The notes beneath the pieces are model-generated. The model worked only from the letters and a program-made list of their open reading frames with translations. It was not told where the DNA came from and searched no databases. Of a stretch of DNA of 64,000 nt, positions 49,531 to 63,565 are shown in pieces (positions within the stretch are counted from its first letter, which is position 1; every line of letters starts with the position of its first letter). The stretch is from Panopea generosa (lineage: Eukaryota; Mollusca; Bivalvia; Adapedonta; Hiatellidae): the NCBI GenBank assembly GCA_029582155.1, contig CM055901.1, positions 53,077,206 to 53,141,205 of the forward strand, written 5' to 3'. The position numbers and the translations under genes are program-made.

Positions 49531-50974
49531 AATATACATCCCCTGTTGTCCTGAACAAAGCAACATTTTTAACAAACATATATGCATAATGTAAACAAGA
49601 AATATATTTTATACAATAAAATTGTACGTTTCAGCCAATGAAGCCTGCGTTTTATAATATAAAATTACAAAGCGTGTGAAATAAATTACATTATGTCTAT
49701 ATATATTATAAAATAAGAGTAATTTAAGGATAACTCCATACTCTATACTCCATACTCCATGGACCTTTGATCTTCACCTTTAATGAATTCGACGCGTATA
49801 TTAATGAGCGACATGCATTGCTGCCATGTGACGTGAAGCGAATACAACACATAGCTGAGCATCGACCATTTATTGCCTTCGTTCTTTCTTTTCTCCATAA
49901 ACTCTACACACATAACAAGTACATCTTAATACACTTTTAGAACTATTTATATAAACTCCCGTAAATATTACAATGTGTACATTTGTATAAATACCAAGTT
50001 TCAAGTTTTATTAGCAAATCGGCAACTAATAAGTTAAGTCATTTACAAAATATTATAAAAATCATTATCATCATCAGCTATTATTATGATTATCATACAA
50101 ATTTGACATATAATTATCACAGGGTATGTCTTAACAATATCGCATTATAATTGTACATTACCGACATGGTAATTTTACGCTAGCCTTACTTAAGTTTATG
50201 TAATTTAAGCTCTATGATAATAAAATAGTATACTCATCTTAAAATTTATCTGACTGTATTCGTTGGGCTTATGTGCAGCTTCTGACAATAGACAGTGGGC
50301 TTAGGCCTACTATTCGCTCGGCATGAGTGTCTGTCTCCTGAAATTCTGTTTGTCAAATTGTCCTATATATTGATCCCGGCGGTCATCTTATGGCAATTTA
50401 GGTTTATAACTTCATGAGTCACTTTTTTTATAACATGAATACATTACAGCAGTTATGTTGTTCTCAACAGCTAGTGATATTAAACATAAGCTCCGTCCTA
50501 TATCAATATAATTCATATATCCTACTCCTATCACATTTCCAGCACTATATTTTAAATGTTTAAACTATAGTTCCGATGTCGTTTAACAAAAACATCGCGG
50601 TCGTCGGCTAACTTTTCATAGTCAATCTTATGAAAATATGTGTAAACAACGTAAACTATTCGGCAAATAAAATGACCTCGTATAAGGAAGGTCTACACAT
50701 GTATCACTTATATACCGACGTTGGCTCGTGCTCTGTACCCTTGACTGAACATTACACCTATATGTATTCATTTGCTTTAAACTCATAATAAATACATAAA
50801 GTGAGTTTTTTATCGATCCAATACCTGGCTTTCTTACTATATATGTAACTATTAATAAAGTATTAAGCTATATTGACATATAAGAAACAATAGATAATTT
50901 CGATATTGTTAAAGTTACACTTGAAATTTCATATGTCGCTGGCTACAGGTGTAAACCCACCATTGTTATCATTT
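49531..50974. other. AT-rich intronic DNA
   Basis: A tripled short word (CTCCATACTCTATACTCCATACTCCAT) lies at 49735-49760. No exon or element was recognised. Confidence 0.35.
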
Positions 50975-51330
50975 CTTTATTATATGGAAAATAAAAAAAG
51001 TTTGCATGCTTGTCATTCATAGAAACCCAGATAAAAGAGTGAAACTTACATGTTATTGTTTGTTATCGGCTGCATTACCATATATGATATATAAAAGATT
51101 TCTTTTCTGTTCAGTATTTACACTGTTGAGAAAGTGAAATTAAACTTCATAAAATATATATATACCATAATTTCCAAGCATTAATTTGTTCTGAAGTCAG
51201 AATATTAAAATTATATCAATACTGCCATTCAAATAAAAAAATGAGATCCAAAGAAATAAAATATAATTTTAAAGAAGATTTTTTTTTATTTACAACCGCC
51301 ATAATTCAACCATTTACAAACATTCCGTAA
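50975..51330 (-). repeat. Dispersed repeat copy B
   Basis: Related to 23977-24451 in the same orientation, with shared words at 51000 (AGTTTGCATGCTTGTCATTCAT), 51118-51135 and 51170-51182. The open frame of copy A is broken here by several stops. The SINE found next to copy A is absent at the corresponding place (CGCCATAATTCAACCATTT, about 51297). Confidence 0.6.
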
Positions 51331-51559
51331 TAGATAATACAGCTGTATTTAGGATTTTTATATACATTTTATATTACACTCATACTCAACCACCAATAGC
51401 ACGCTGTAAAACCGAAGGATCATATCCTCCTCTTTTCAATAAACTGTTAAACAAATATGGATATAAATGCTAAAGTGACCATAGGTCTTACAAAGCTTGT
51501 AGATCATATCAATATGAAACCCATATGAAGACAAACAATCAGATAACCCTGAATGATAT

Positions 51560-52775
51560 TTTCTTATTTTGTATGTCGAAATCAGAGAGAAGAGAAACAA
51601 GATTCCCTGAAATGCTTCCTCTCCTGTCGTTATATGTATTTATATTTTGTATTTCCAAATCAGAGAGAAGAGAAATCAGATTACCCTAAATGCTTTCTCT
51701 TCGGTTGTCATATGTATTCATAGTTTGTATTTCCAAATCAGAGATAAAATAAATCAGATTCCCTTAAATGTTTCCTCTTCTTTCGTTATATGTATTTTTC
51801 ATATTTTGTATTTCGAAATCAGAGAAAAGAAAACTCAGATTCCCCTAAATGCTTCCTCTCCTGTCGTTATATGTATTTATATTTTGTATTTTCAAATCAG
51901 AGAGAAGAGAAATCAGATTCTCCTGAATGCTTTCTCTCCTATCGTTATATGATTTATATTTTGTATTTCCAAATCAGAGAGAACATAAATCAGATTCCCC
52001 TAAATGCCTTCTCTCCTTTCGTAATATGTATTTATATTTTGTACACGTATTTCCAAATCAGAGAGAAGAGAAATCAGATTCCCCTAAATGCTTCCTCTCC
52101 TGTCGTTACATGTATTTATATTTTGTACATGTATTTCCAAATCAGAGATAAGAGAAATCAGATAACCCTAAATGCTTCCTCTCCTGTCGTTATATGCATT
52201 TATATTTTGTATTTCCAAATCAGACAGAAAGGAAATTAGATTACCCTAAATGTTTTCTCTCCTGTCGTTAAATGTATTTATATTTTGTATTTCCAAATCA
52301 GAGATAAGAGAAATAAGATTCCACTTAATGTTTACTTTCACTGTCTTAATATGTATTCATGTTTTGTATTTCCAAATCAGAGAAAAGAGAAATCAGATTC
52401 CCTTAAATGCTTCCTCTCCTGTCGTTGTATGTATTTATATTTTGTTTTTCCAAATCAGAGAGAAGAGAAATCAGATTCCCCTTAATTTCTCTTCTGTCGT
52501 TATATGTATTTATAATAGTTTTTAATTCCAAATCAGACAGAAGAGAAATCAGATTCCTAAAAATACTATTTCTCCTTTCGGTCATATCTATTCTTATTTT
52601 ATATTTGCAAATCATAGCAAAGAGAAATCAGATTCCCTTAAATGCTATCTTTCCTTTCGGTCATAGGTATTCATCTTTTATATTTCAAATCAGAGAGAAA
52701 AGAAATCAGATTCCCCTTAATGTTGTCTCTCCCATTGTTCCTTTATTTTCTGATTTTGTATTTGCAAATCAGAGG
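51560..52775 (+). repeat. 78-bp tandem repeat, about 15 copies
   Basis: The unit is about 78 bp: TTTCCAAATCAGAGAGAAGA, GAAATCAGATTCCCCTAAAT, GCTTCCTCTCCTGTCGTTAT, ATGTATTTATATTTTGTA. Because 78 is a multiple of three, frames stay open across many units and give five or six overlapping ORFs of 66-155 residues. The repetitive translation (FQIREKRNQIPLNASS) is a repeat artefact. The copies at the right end are more diverged. Confidence 0.95.
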
Positions 52776-54365
52776 AGAACTAAGATAGACGAATTCAGAA
52801 AAACACGTACGTCATTTGTAATACAGCAGCTCTGTTTTACTAGTATGTGTTTTTGTTTTAAAAAGAAAAAATAACTCAACAACCTAATTGCATCCACTAG
52901 CAAATCGAAAAAGTCGAGAAATGTTTTATCATTTTAAGACGTATTTAATCTTAACTGTTGTATATAGAAACAAACTTAGATTGTAAGCTGCAATCACATC
53001 ACTTTCACTTCGGTAGAGCTATTGTCGTTTCTGTGTAATAGTATACTTTTCTTTTATTATTAAAAACATCTTACAAAACAAGCTAGATAGAAGAGAAGGT
53101 GCGGTCACCAGACGTCTTACAATACCTTTTGTGACATTTTGCTGTTTTTTCTAGCTATTCACGATTGAAAATGTCATTTGGTTTCCATAAAAAGAATGTT
53201 GTATCTAGTAACATTGCTATCGGCTTTTATAGTCCAAAGCTTTTAAAAAGGGCGACTGTTTTAAATTATATATAAGTATGTATGAATGTTAATGAGTAGT
53301 TATAGAAATATTTATTAAACAGTTAGTAAAAGTTTGAATGGAGTAATATAAATAAAATCGAAATATAACGATTCTTCCAACACACGAACAAAATCTACCA
53401 TACCAAGACCCGAGATTATATTTTTTTCCTGTTAAACACAAATTCATACTTTAACACAATTTTCAGGAATCCTATTATACACTAAATAAAATACCTTAAA
53501 CTAGTCTCGAATCTGTATGTTATAATGCTGATTTGAGACAAAAGAATCAAACACTTCATTCCATTTTCAACAAAACTGACTTAGCAATTTCTTCTTGATT
53601 GTATTCTGTGTTTCCAAGGGACTTCTTTACGAAATTGTCTATCGCACCAGTAGGCTTGTTGTTATGGTGGACGTAAAGAATCGCCCAATACATTGTCTCA
53701 TGGTTGTTATTTATTCTAATCGAATTTATTAAGTGTTCTTTTTCTAACTCAAATCACTAAACAAACCTATTCAGCATTACGTTTTACCAAAAACACACAG
53801 GAAAAGCAAGTGTACATCATTATGTATATACGAAGATATATTGTTATAACAGCAACAGTAATATCAAATATTTTTTTAGGGTACATTACTCTTGTTTATT
53901 CAACTTGCACCTGTTAAAGAAAGAACTATATTTCTATATTTTCTCACCAAACTGGATTAACTAACTATTTTTTAACACAGTTTTTTTTACATATATTTGT
54001 CTTTTTTTCTCAAAACTATTGTAGAATTTTGCTCAAAAATGTAATAAAATATGAATAAATATAGATAGTATATGCGTCTTAGAAATTGACTAAAACCATT
54101 GTGAAAATATGGAGTTGTAACCCTATCAGTCACAATTGTCATTTGTCATAATTTTATATAAGTACCATGCGTTTTAATCAGATACATAATCACATACAAG
54201 TATAGGTCTATAACGATCTACCTACATCCTTATACATGTATGTTTAAAGAAGTTTTTATTTCTTGCATTCCTTTGTTTTTCAGTTATTATTCTTTGCTCG
54301 AACTTTAAACAATTGAAATCAATTATAATTTATAAAACGATAATTAAGTGTATGAGATGTTATCA
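52776..54365. other. AT-rich intronic DNA
   Basis: No ORF, array or element was recognised in about 1.6 kb. Confidence 0.35.
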
Positions 54366-54369
54366 AATT

Positions 54370-56755
54370 ATGTGATTGTCATCTATGATAATGTGAATCA
54401 TCTATAGTAATATGGATCATTATGTGATTGTCTTCTATAGTAATGTGAATCATTATGCGATTGTCATTTATAGTAATGTTAATCATATATAGTAATGTGA
54501 TTCATCTATGATAGCAACGTGAATCATTGTTTGATTGTCATCTATAGTAATGTGATTGTCATCTAGAGTAATGTGTATCATCTACAGTAATGTGTATAAT
54601 TGTGTGATTGTCATCTATAGTAATGTGATTGTCATCTAGAGTAATGTGTATCATCTACAGTAATGTGTATCATTGTGAGATTGTCATCTATAGTAATGTT
54701 AATCATTGTGTGATTGTCTTCTATAGTAATGTGAATCATCGTGTGATTGTCATCTATAGTAATAGGAATCATTGTGAGATTGTCATCTATAATAATTTAA
54801 ATCATAATGTGATTGTCATCTATAGTAATGTGAATCATCGTGAGATTGGCATCTATAATAATTTAAATCATAATGTGATTGTCATCTATAGTAATTTAAA
54901 TCATTGTGTGATTGTCATCTATTATAATGTGAATCATCCTGTGATTGTCATCAATAGCAAAAAAAATCTATGTGAGATTGTCATCTATAGTAATGTGAAT
55001 CATTATGGTATTGTCATATATAGTTATGTGAATCATTATGTGATTGTCATCTATAGTAATGTGAATCATTATGTGATTTTCATCTATAGTAATGTGAATC
55101 ATTATGTGATTATCATCTATAATAATGTGAATCATTATGTGATTGTCATCTATAGTTATGTGAATCATTATGTGTTTGTCATCTACAGTAATGTGAATCA
55201 TTATGGGATTGTCATCTTTTGTAATGTGAATCATTATATGATTGTCATCTGTAGTAATGTGAATTTATGTGATTGCCATCTGTACTTATGTGAATCATTA
55301 TGGGATTGTTTTCTGTAGAAATGTGAATAATTATGTGTTTATCATTAATAGTAATGTGAATCATCTATAGTTATGTGGATCAGTGTGTGATTGTCATCTA
55401 TAGTAATGTGATTGTCATCTAGAGTAATGTGAATCATTATGTAATTGTCATCTATAGTAATATGATTGTCATCTATAGTAATGTGAATCATTATTTCACT
55501 GTCATCTATAGTAATGTGAATCATTATGGGATTGTCATCTATAGTACAAAAAAATGTGAATAATCTACAGTAATGTAGATAATTGTATGATTGTCATCTA
55601 TAGTATTGTGATTTTCGTCTAAATTATGTGAATCGTGTAATTGTCATCTAAAGTAATGTGAATCATTATTGGATTGTCATCTATAGTAATGTGTATCAGC
55701 TATAATAATGTTGATTGTCATCTATAAATAATGTGATTCATCTATAAAAGTAATTTTGATCATTGTATGATTGTCATCTATAGTAATGTGATTGTCATCT
55801 AAATTATGTGAATCATTGTGTAATTGTCATCTATAGTAATGTGAATCATTATGGGATTGTCATCTATAGTAATTTAAATCCTTATGGGATTGTCATCTAT
55901 AGTAATGTGAATCATTATGGGATTGTCACCTGTAGAAATGAGAATAATTATGTGATTGTAATACATAGATATGTGAATCATACTGTGTTTGTCATCTATA
56001 GTAAAGTGAATCATTATGGGATTGTCATCCGTAGAAATGTGAATAATTATGTGATTGTAATCCATAGATATGTGAATCATACTGTGATTGTCATCTATAG
56101 TAATCTATAGTAAGGTGAATCATTATGGGATTGTCATCTGTAATAATGTGAATCATTATGGAATATCATCTTTAGTAAGGTGAATAATTATGGGATTGTC
56201 ATCTGTACAAATGTGAATTATTATGTGATTATTATCTATTGTAATGTTGAATCATTATAGGATTGTCATCTATAGTAATGTGAATCATTATGGGATTGTC
56301 ACCTTTAGTAATGTGAATCATTATTTGATTGTCATCTTTATTTATGTTAATCAATATGTGATTGTCATTTGTAGTAATGTAGATCGTTATGAAATTGTCA
56401 TTTATAGTAATGTGAATCATTATGGGATTGACATCTATAGTAATGGGAATCATTATTTGATTGTCATCTATAGTAATGTGAATCATTATGTGTTTGTCAT
56501 CTGTAGAAATGTGAATAATTATGTGATTGTAATCCATGATGGGAATGTCATCTATAGTAATGTGAATCAGCTATAGTAATGTTGATCATTATGTGACTGT
56601 CATCTTTACTTATGTAAATCAATATGTGATTGTCATCTGTAGTAATGTGGATCGTTATGTGATTGTCATCTATAGTAGTGTGAATCATTATGTGATTGTC
56701 ATATATAGTAACGTGAATCATTATATGACTGTCATCTAAAGTAATGTGAATCATT
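54370..56755 (+). repeat. 33-bp tandem repeat, about 70 copies
   Basis: The consensus is GTGATTGTCATCTATAGTAA then TGTGAATCATTAT, 33 bp or 11 codons. Both strands stay open over many units, giving ORFs of up to 229 residues (54629-55318; repeating VIVIYSNVNHY) on plus and 68-101 residues on minus (repeating MIHITIDDNHI). Many units are shortened by about 13 bases (ATCTATAGTAATGTGAATC directly followed by another ATCTATAG). Array borders are sharp on the right, at CATTCATACTGGGG. It is not a supported gene: no start context, splice site or non-repetitive flank was seen. Confidence 0.95.
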
Positions 56756-57731
56756 CATACTGGGGAGAGTGACAAGTGCATTTTACGATTTTATTGTCAT
56801 TGTGTTTTTTTTAATAAATTCCTATATCTCTGCCTTTGTAATATATTCAATATACACTACAATGATAAGATTATAATCTCATATTAATGGTATTACATGC
56901 ATCGTTTTATTTTACAGCACGGTACATGTTTATATTGTTCTAAAGCTGCAAAAACTTGTTCAATATCACGAAGTATGAGCTTGAGATGCGCCTTTGATAT
57001 ATTACACCAATAACAGCTGTGCTGACTAAAGTAAAACATTTCTCTGCACGTCTTTAATTTACATTACGTTACACCGTTTAAAAGATAGTTGAAAGTTGTA
57101 GCTTTATTATCAAAGCAGCAATAGCTCGTAGACTTTATTATCACTTTTGTATTAAAAGTAAAGCTATTTGTGTACTTTTAATTACAGATCCGATCTTGAT
57201 TAGACAAGTTGAAATTGGGTTAACGTTGAGAACTTTCATATTAAGTGTTTTTTTTTTAATTTTAAGTATTTCTTGTTGTTTGGAATCAATCGGTATCTTA
57301 AATATCGTATGTAGCTTTCTGAACACATTATCATCAATTCATAAAAGATAACTGTTTATAATAAAATGCTAAGGTAGTTAGAAACAGCACTGATAACCAT
57401 TTTACATACAATGTATGTGTGACATCAAAATTCTGTTCATCACGCACTGATTTATTGGTCGATGTAGTTAAGTTTACAAAATAAAAAAGAGAAATACTTA
57501 TAATGATACTGGTATTTGTTTGTTACCTGTTAAGATCAATTCAATGCTGTGTCTTTATTTTGATTAGCTAGTCAATAACTGGGTGTGCGCACTAAATTAT
57601 CTTATATCTTCTAGCTTGACTAAATAAAGGACGAATGGTTTTCTTTTTTTGTTTAACTATACATTATTAAACAAATTATTGGAACATACACAAACCGTTC
57701 TCTAAATTCATTGATAAATGAAAAGATGTAT
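56756..57731. other. AT-rich intronic DNA
   Basis: A 61-residue minus-strand ORF at 57141-57326 is unrecognised. No exon or element was seen. Confidence 0.35.
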
Positions 57732-58214
<483 letters not shown>

Positions 58215-58594
58215 ATAGTTATCACTATTCGGCCAATTAATCCATCAGGAGGAGATTTGCAAATAAAATGTAAGTCTGATATATATCTTCATATAATGCT
58301 TCACTAAGAGAATTTTGTTATTGCGTGTTGTGTAATTATAAAAGTAACTAGCAACGTGCGCAATAAGTAACCTGGAAAATCAATAAAGTTTAAGCACACT
58401 TATTAGACGTTTTATAAATGCCCATATATATAACTTGATAATATACACGCCATATGTCACATACATGGTAATATATTTAATGAACTGTAATACAGATACA
58501 GATTAACCAAATTATATCTAGAAAATAAATAAATCAATCATACTGAGGATTAAGCACTATACATTTGAAAGGGCCACACGGTGTTAAAATATAA
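58215..58594. other. AT-rich intronic DNA
   Basis: Nothing was recognised between the tetranucleotide tract and the next repeat. Confidence 0.35.
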
Positions 58595-58885
58595 TTTTTA
58601 TCATATCAAAGCTTTATATAAATCTTTACATCTATCAATTTTAATCATATCAAAACTTTATATCAATCTTGAATCATATCAATTTTAATCATATTCACAC
58701 ATTATATTAATCTTTACTCCTATCAATTTTAATCATATTCACGCATTATATCAATCTTTACTCCTATCAACTTTAAATATATTGGCACATAATATCAACC
58801 TTTACACCAATCAATTTTAATCATTTTCACAAATTATATCAATCATTAAACACATCAATTCAATTCTTGTTCACACATTATGTCA
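58595..58885 (+). repeat. 44-bp degenerate tandem repeat, about six copies
   Basis: The unit is about 44 bp: TTTTAATCATATTCACACAT followed by TATATCAATCTTTACTCCTATCAA. The early copies have ATCAAA in place of ATTCAC. Divergence is moderate. Confidence 0.8.
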
Positions 58886-59850
58886 ATATACCTATGGACG
58901 TATAACCATATTGAAATATGTATTTCTCAGTGTCAATATAGATATATATTTTAAAATACATATTTAAGAACTTTTCATGCTTTTATAATACTTGTCGTTT
59001 CACGATTTTCTGGGCAATATAAGCATAAGACTTTTAAAAAAAAACCATATAGTTACTGAGAAATGTTTCTATCATACAGCTCAAAACTGACCGATATAAA
59101 CTATATTGAGCAATTTGTGTTTAAACGCCGAAAACAGAATAAACAACCCCAATTCAGTCTCTCTGCTTTCCTGTACAATCAAGTATGCATTTATTCTAAC
59201 ATGTGACAATGAGTAGCGTTTCGAAAAACTGTTTTTTGTCAAAAATCAAGTACACACTAACATTCTTTTCTTCAAAAAGCATCGTTTGTAATATATTACT
59301 GTTTATATCAGAATAATATAATATAATATATTACTGTTTTAATCAGAATAATATAATAAAATATGTTACTTTTTGATAGAAACATAGAGAATTGAACTGA
59401 TGTGCACAGCAAATATTATAACATAAGTGATATCATGTTAAATGAGTCTTTACCGATTTGGTTGGTATTGTCTGTCATATTTTATGAGACTGCAATGCAT
59501 TATCACAGACAATGTGGGAGTAGCTCTCATTACATCACTAAAACTCATCGTACAACCCTCATGTTGACTAGTCATAAAACTGTTTTTCAAATGATATCAA
59601 ACAATAGCAAAGCAAGAAAATATACATGTACTAAGAAATAGCAAATTATAGCATTGATATCATTTTACCGACTTAAATGAGAGTTCGGACATATTTGTTA
59701 ATGGCAGTTTAAGGGATTTATTTGTATCTGTCAAACATCACGAACAACTGCACATACATTTGATTTAGGTCACATGGTGTTTTTTTTGTGTTTTAACGAT
59801 GTTGTGAATTGATTCGGGACTGATATCGTCATTATCATGTTTAATGTGTC
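58886..59850. other. AT-rich intronic DNA
   Basis: A doubled AT-rich word (ATATTACTGTTTATATCAGAATAATATAAT) lies at 59291-59355. A 79-residue ORF at 59402-59641 is unrecognised. Confidence 0.35.
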
Positions 59851-60317
59851 CAGGGGCGTAGTTTGGCTGAAAATGATGTGTAGGCCCAGTTGATGGGGGT
59901 CTAAGGACTAGCCTGATTAAATAAGACGTGAATGGACAGATATTTTATTATTTGGATATCCGATATGCTGTCCATAACGGGAGAAGCAAACTGATAAACT
60001 TTAAAAGGTTCCTTAAAGACGTGCAATATGTCGCACTAGTCCGGGGACATGCTCCTCCGGAAAAAATCAGCTAGACCGTTGCAGGTGTGTCTTGATGTAT
60101 ATTTATGGGGCCTGGTTATCCTTAATATTAACATTGAATTCACTGTTTTGTAATTTAATAAATGTAATGCTTTATGGTTTGTTCATGTCAATTAAGTTAA
60201 AAATGAAGTAGCATGTGGGTGAGATTTTATTGCATTTCTTTTGGCATTTTAATTTTTTTTTATTTCTTGGAAAAAAAGGTGTAAACCCTACAGTGCCTAT
60301 AGGAAGTTACGCCACTG
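59851..60317. mobile_element. Non-autonomous hAT-like DNA transposon, 467 bp
   Basis: The left end is CAGGGGCGTAGTTTGGCTGA and the right end on the opposite strand is CAGTGGCGTAACTTCCT, giving inverted ends with a shared CAG-GGCGTA core. Such ends are common in hAT elements, which make 8-bp duplications. The flanking 8-mers (AATGTGTC, AGACTGTC) match at only five positions, so the duplication is eroded or the class is different. The interior has a GC-richer patch (GTCCGGGGACATGCTCCTCCGG, about 60040-60060) and no ORF. Confidence 0.65.
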
Positions 60318-63300
60318 AGACTGTCTGTTTCTTAACTTTCCACAATGTATTAACAATATTTTCTGTAGCATCCGTATAATGACAAACAATGTTCATACCT
60401 GAAAATAACAACATGTAATGAGTGACCCCAAATCTTGACCTTGTCATCAACCACCTCTAGTGACATTAAGTGTAAGGTTGTCTTTAATGCTATCGAGTAT
60501 CTAAGTTATCTACGAGGTTTGTTTGTCCAAAAAATATCTGGTCTGCCCTGTCCGTTTAATGTATCTTATTTTCACGAAATAAAAAATTCTTCTATGAATT
60601 AATCCACAGTTTTTGGGGAATCTATGTTACAGTTTTTCATAAATAACATGGTTTAATATCGATTCGCTTGGAAAATGTGTGCGAAATTACGCTAAACTTC
60701 GTTTGGCATCACATGAATGTTAGAAGATACGAAGTCCTCTTCAATCTTGATGACATCGCTTCACTAGTGAACAAGACAGTCAGAACGCATTTTATAATTG
60801 TGTTTCTTTAAACAAAATGCATTTTTCAATTACATTGACATAATTGCTTTGCGAAGATTGTATCACCTCACGGTATACGTGATTTGAAGTTCACCTTTCG
60901 TTTGTTCTTCGTTTTAACTGGCAATAATAGACTCATTATCTGCATTATGAAGGTGTTACTTTGTTATCTATAATCGTCCAGTGATGGCATTTATTTCGTT
61001 ATCGTTATTGGTCATTGATAACATTTAAACATAGGAAAGGGTAAAAAATAAAAAAGTATGTTTGTAATGGATGAAAGTGTAACTCAATTTTCAGTAGGAG
61101 GTTATATTAAAAAAAAACAAAAAAAAAAACATATTGAATAAATTCATTTTTTCTTTTTTGTTGTATAGGACTCCCACTATCCGACACTGTCAATGGAACT
61201 TGTTTTGTAATTGAAACATAAGAAAACAAATTACTACCATGATTTGCGAGCATGTCATTTTCACATTAAAATGCCCACAGATATTATAATGTAATTTACA
61301 CACATTCATTTATATGTCTAGAACATTTGTTGCTTTAAACAATTAGCTTTAAAATAAGTCTATAGAACGAACCCAGCTCTCCTGATTGGGTTCGTTAACT
61401 AGCAATTGTTACGAACACGCTGATTGGTCAGTTGCTCAAGGGAACGTTTGAATGACGGCATAATTTAGTAAGCGTTCAATTGCTATGAATTGTGGGACAG
61501 GCATAGAATTCCCCGCTTTTTCCATTGGTGGTTAATAGACCTGATTCGGGAGATATCAGTTTCCGGGATAGACTACTTTAAGATAATAAATTAAACACAT
61601 TTCCATAGAAAATGTTGAATAAAAAACCGGATGTTTATAGTGAGCAAAATACATGTATTTCTATGTTTAACACAAAACAGTCTCACGCTAAACATTTTAT
61701 GGGTGTGAAGTATGGGCGATAATAAGGTTAAGCCTGGGAATCATGTTATTTATTTGTTACCAACTAAGAAACGAACGACAAATGTGTGATTTATTATATA
61801 GTGATGTATTCATCACAGGTCATTCCAGTAGACCAGTCTCACCAGACATCCACAATATATGTCCAGTAAAGAAATAAGATATATATGTGCGAACATCTGT
61901 CTAATACAGGCAATTGTTCTGTGTTCCTTAAGTACATTACAATAACACTGAATACCATTAAAACATTATCTACAGCGATCTCGACACATCGGACACGTCC
62001 TTGACAAGTTCAGTTGAGAAAACCTGATATAGTTTTATCAGAATTCTAACGACCCATTTTGAAAAAAAATCATCGGAGTGACCAAACTGAATGCCTGTAG
62101 TCAGAACTGTTTGAGGAAGAGTGGTTTATATAAAATTAGATCTTATCGTCAGTAACGTTACCATGAGAAACAGCGTGTATCTGTTAATATTGATGCATAC
62201 ACAGCATTAGACAAATGTTTGAATTTAAGCATTGATATTAATATAGAAGGAAACTGTATGTTGTGTTTCCTAGAAGTATTCGTACTAAATGGGAATCACT
62301 TGTATCAAGGAAATGCCATCTTTTGCAATTACATTTCCCTCTTGTGTATAAACAGGCAAAAAACTGTGCTAAACAATGCTCGAAATCAGACTTATTAACT
62401 ACCGATTCAATTGGAATAGTATGAATTAACTAATCAATGAAAAAAGACATAATGTTTTAGTCAGTGCAAAACGGGCTGATCAGCGGATTTCCCCCCAATA
62501 TACGCATATAAGCTTCTTTTGAACTTTGAGCAAATGATACAATTACGATATGCAAGTTAATTATCCAGCAGTGTTGCACCAGCAGTGTCGGACATATCTT
62601 AAACCGTTGTGACATTATCCGCACAATCGAGAGAGGAAATCACATAAAACGTTGCCTAATCTCCGCTTGCAAGGACAATGGGAAATAATTACATTACATT
62701 TATAGTAAAACGAGAAGGAGGATACGGGCATAAAATGACATGTTTTACAAACGTAGCTTTTAACCCTTTGGTGTAATAGAAACACATCAGTGGAAATCCA
62801 AGCTTTATTTGTAAACTTTTAATAAATGTGCAATGCTTTTAAGTGAGTTTGTTTTAATGCATTTAAGAGAATTTGATAATGCGGAAAGTGAAACCTCCAT
62901 TATATAATCATACAATCGTCTGTAAAAAGTGTGCGACCAGGCAAAACTACAGAGGTTGTAAAATCGAAAAAAAAAAACATCAATGATTGTAAATATCGGA
63001 ATGTTACTTTCCGGTTATGTTTAGACATCTGCAGATAGTACGGATCCTAGTACCTTTGACTATTTGCAATTGGCAACGGAATCGGTCCCGATACACTTTA
63101 TGATAGATTTTGTAGAAGATAAGTAGCATCATTTTCATACTGTTTTATGAGAATATATAGTGTGTCACATTACAATATGAAATGATTTTAGTGAAGGTAA
63201 CACGTATTTCAGATGGCGATATTAATTGTTTATCTCTTGTAGTAAAGGCGACCTGTCAATTTTACTGTTGGAAATATGTTTTTTATTCTTCACTCTAATA

Positions 63301-63479
63301 TTTACACAGACAAAACCAGATTTGAAATGTTAAATAAAATATTCGTCAGTTTCATTATAGTTCGACAATTTTGAAAAAAGGGAGCTACTGTATTCGTTCC
63401 GGTGTCAGTATCGGTTTTGAAAATGTGTAGGAGAATATGTTACAGTGTGTGTGTTACCTGTAAAAAAATAACGTGTATC
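60318..63479. other. AT-rich intronic or intergenic DNA
   Basis: About 3.2 kb with no recognised exon, array or element. A perfect 10-bp inverted repeat (AACGAACCCA at 61366-61375, TGGGTTCGTT at 61387-61396) with an 11-base loop is the main structure seen. Confidence 0.35.
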
Positions 63480-63565
63480 AGCAGACTGGCTAGCTAAGTC
63501 GGTTTACCATTCAACGAAATATCACAGAATCGAGTCCTGGACTGTCTGCATATTTTTTCTCGTCC
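63480..63565 (+). mobile_element. tRNA-derived SINE fragment
   Basis: GCAGACTGGCTAGCTAAGTCGG (63481-63502) resembles a tRNA 5' half with a degenerate A box, and GAATCGAGTCCTGG (63527-63540) a B box. GCAGAC at the start pairs with GTCTGC at 63544-63549 like an acceptor stem. A T-rich stretch follows. It looks like a decayed SINE head. Confidence 0.4.

Noticed and set aside
51647-52874. Overlapping ORFs of 66-155 residues
   Set aside because: Products of the 78-bp period, open in several frames at once.
54629-55318. 229-residue plus-strand ORF of 11-residue repeats
   Set aside because: It lies wholly in the 33-bp array. The minus strand is equally open, and no splice site or unique flank was seen.
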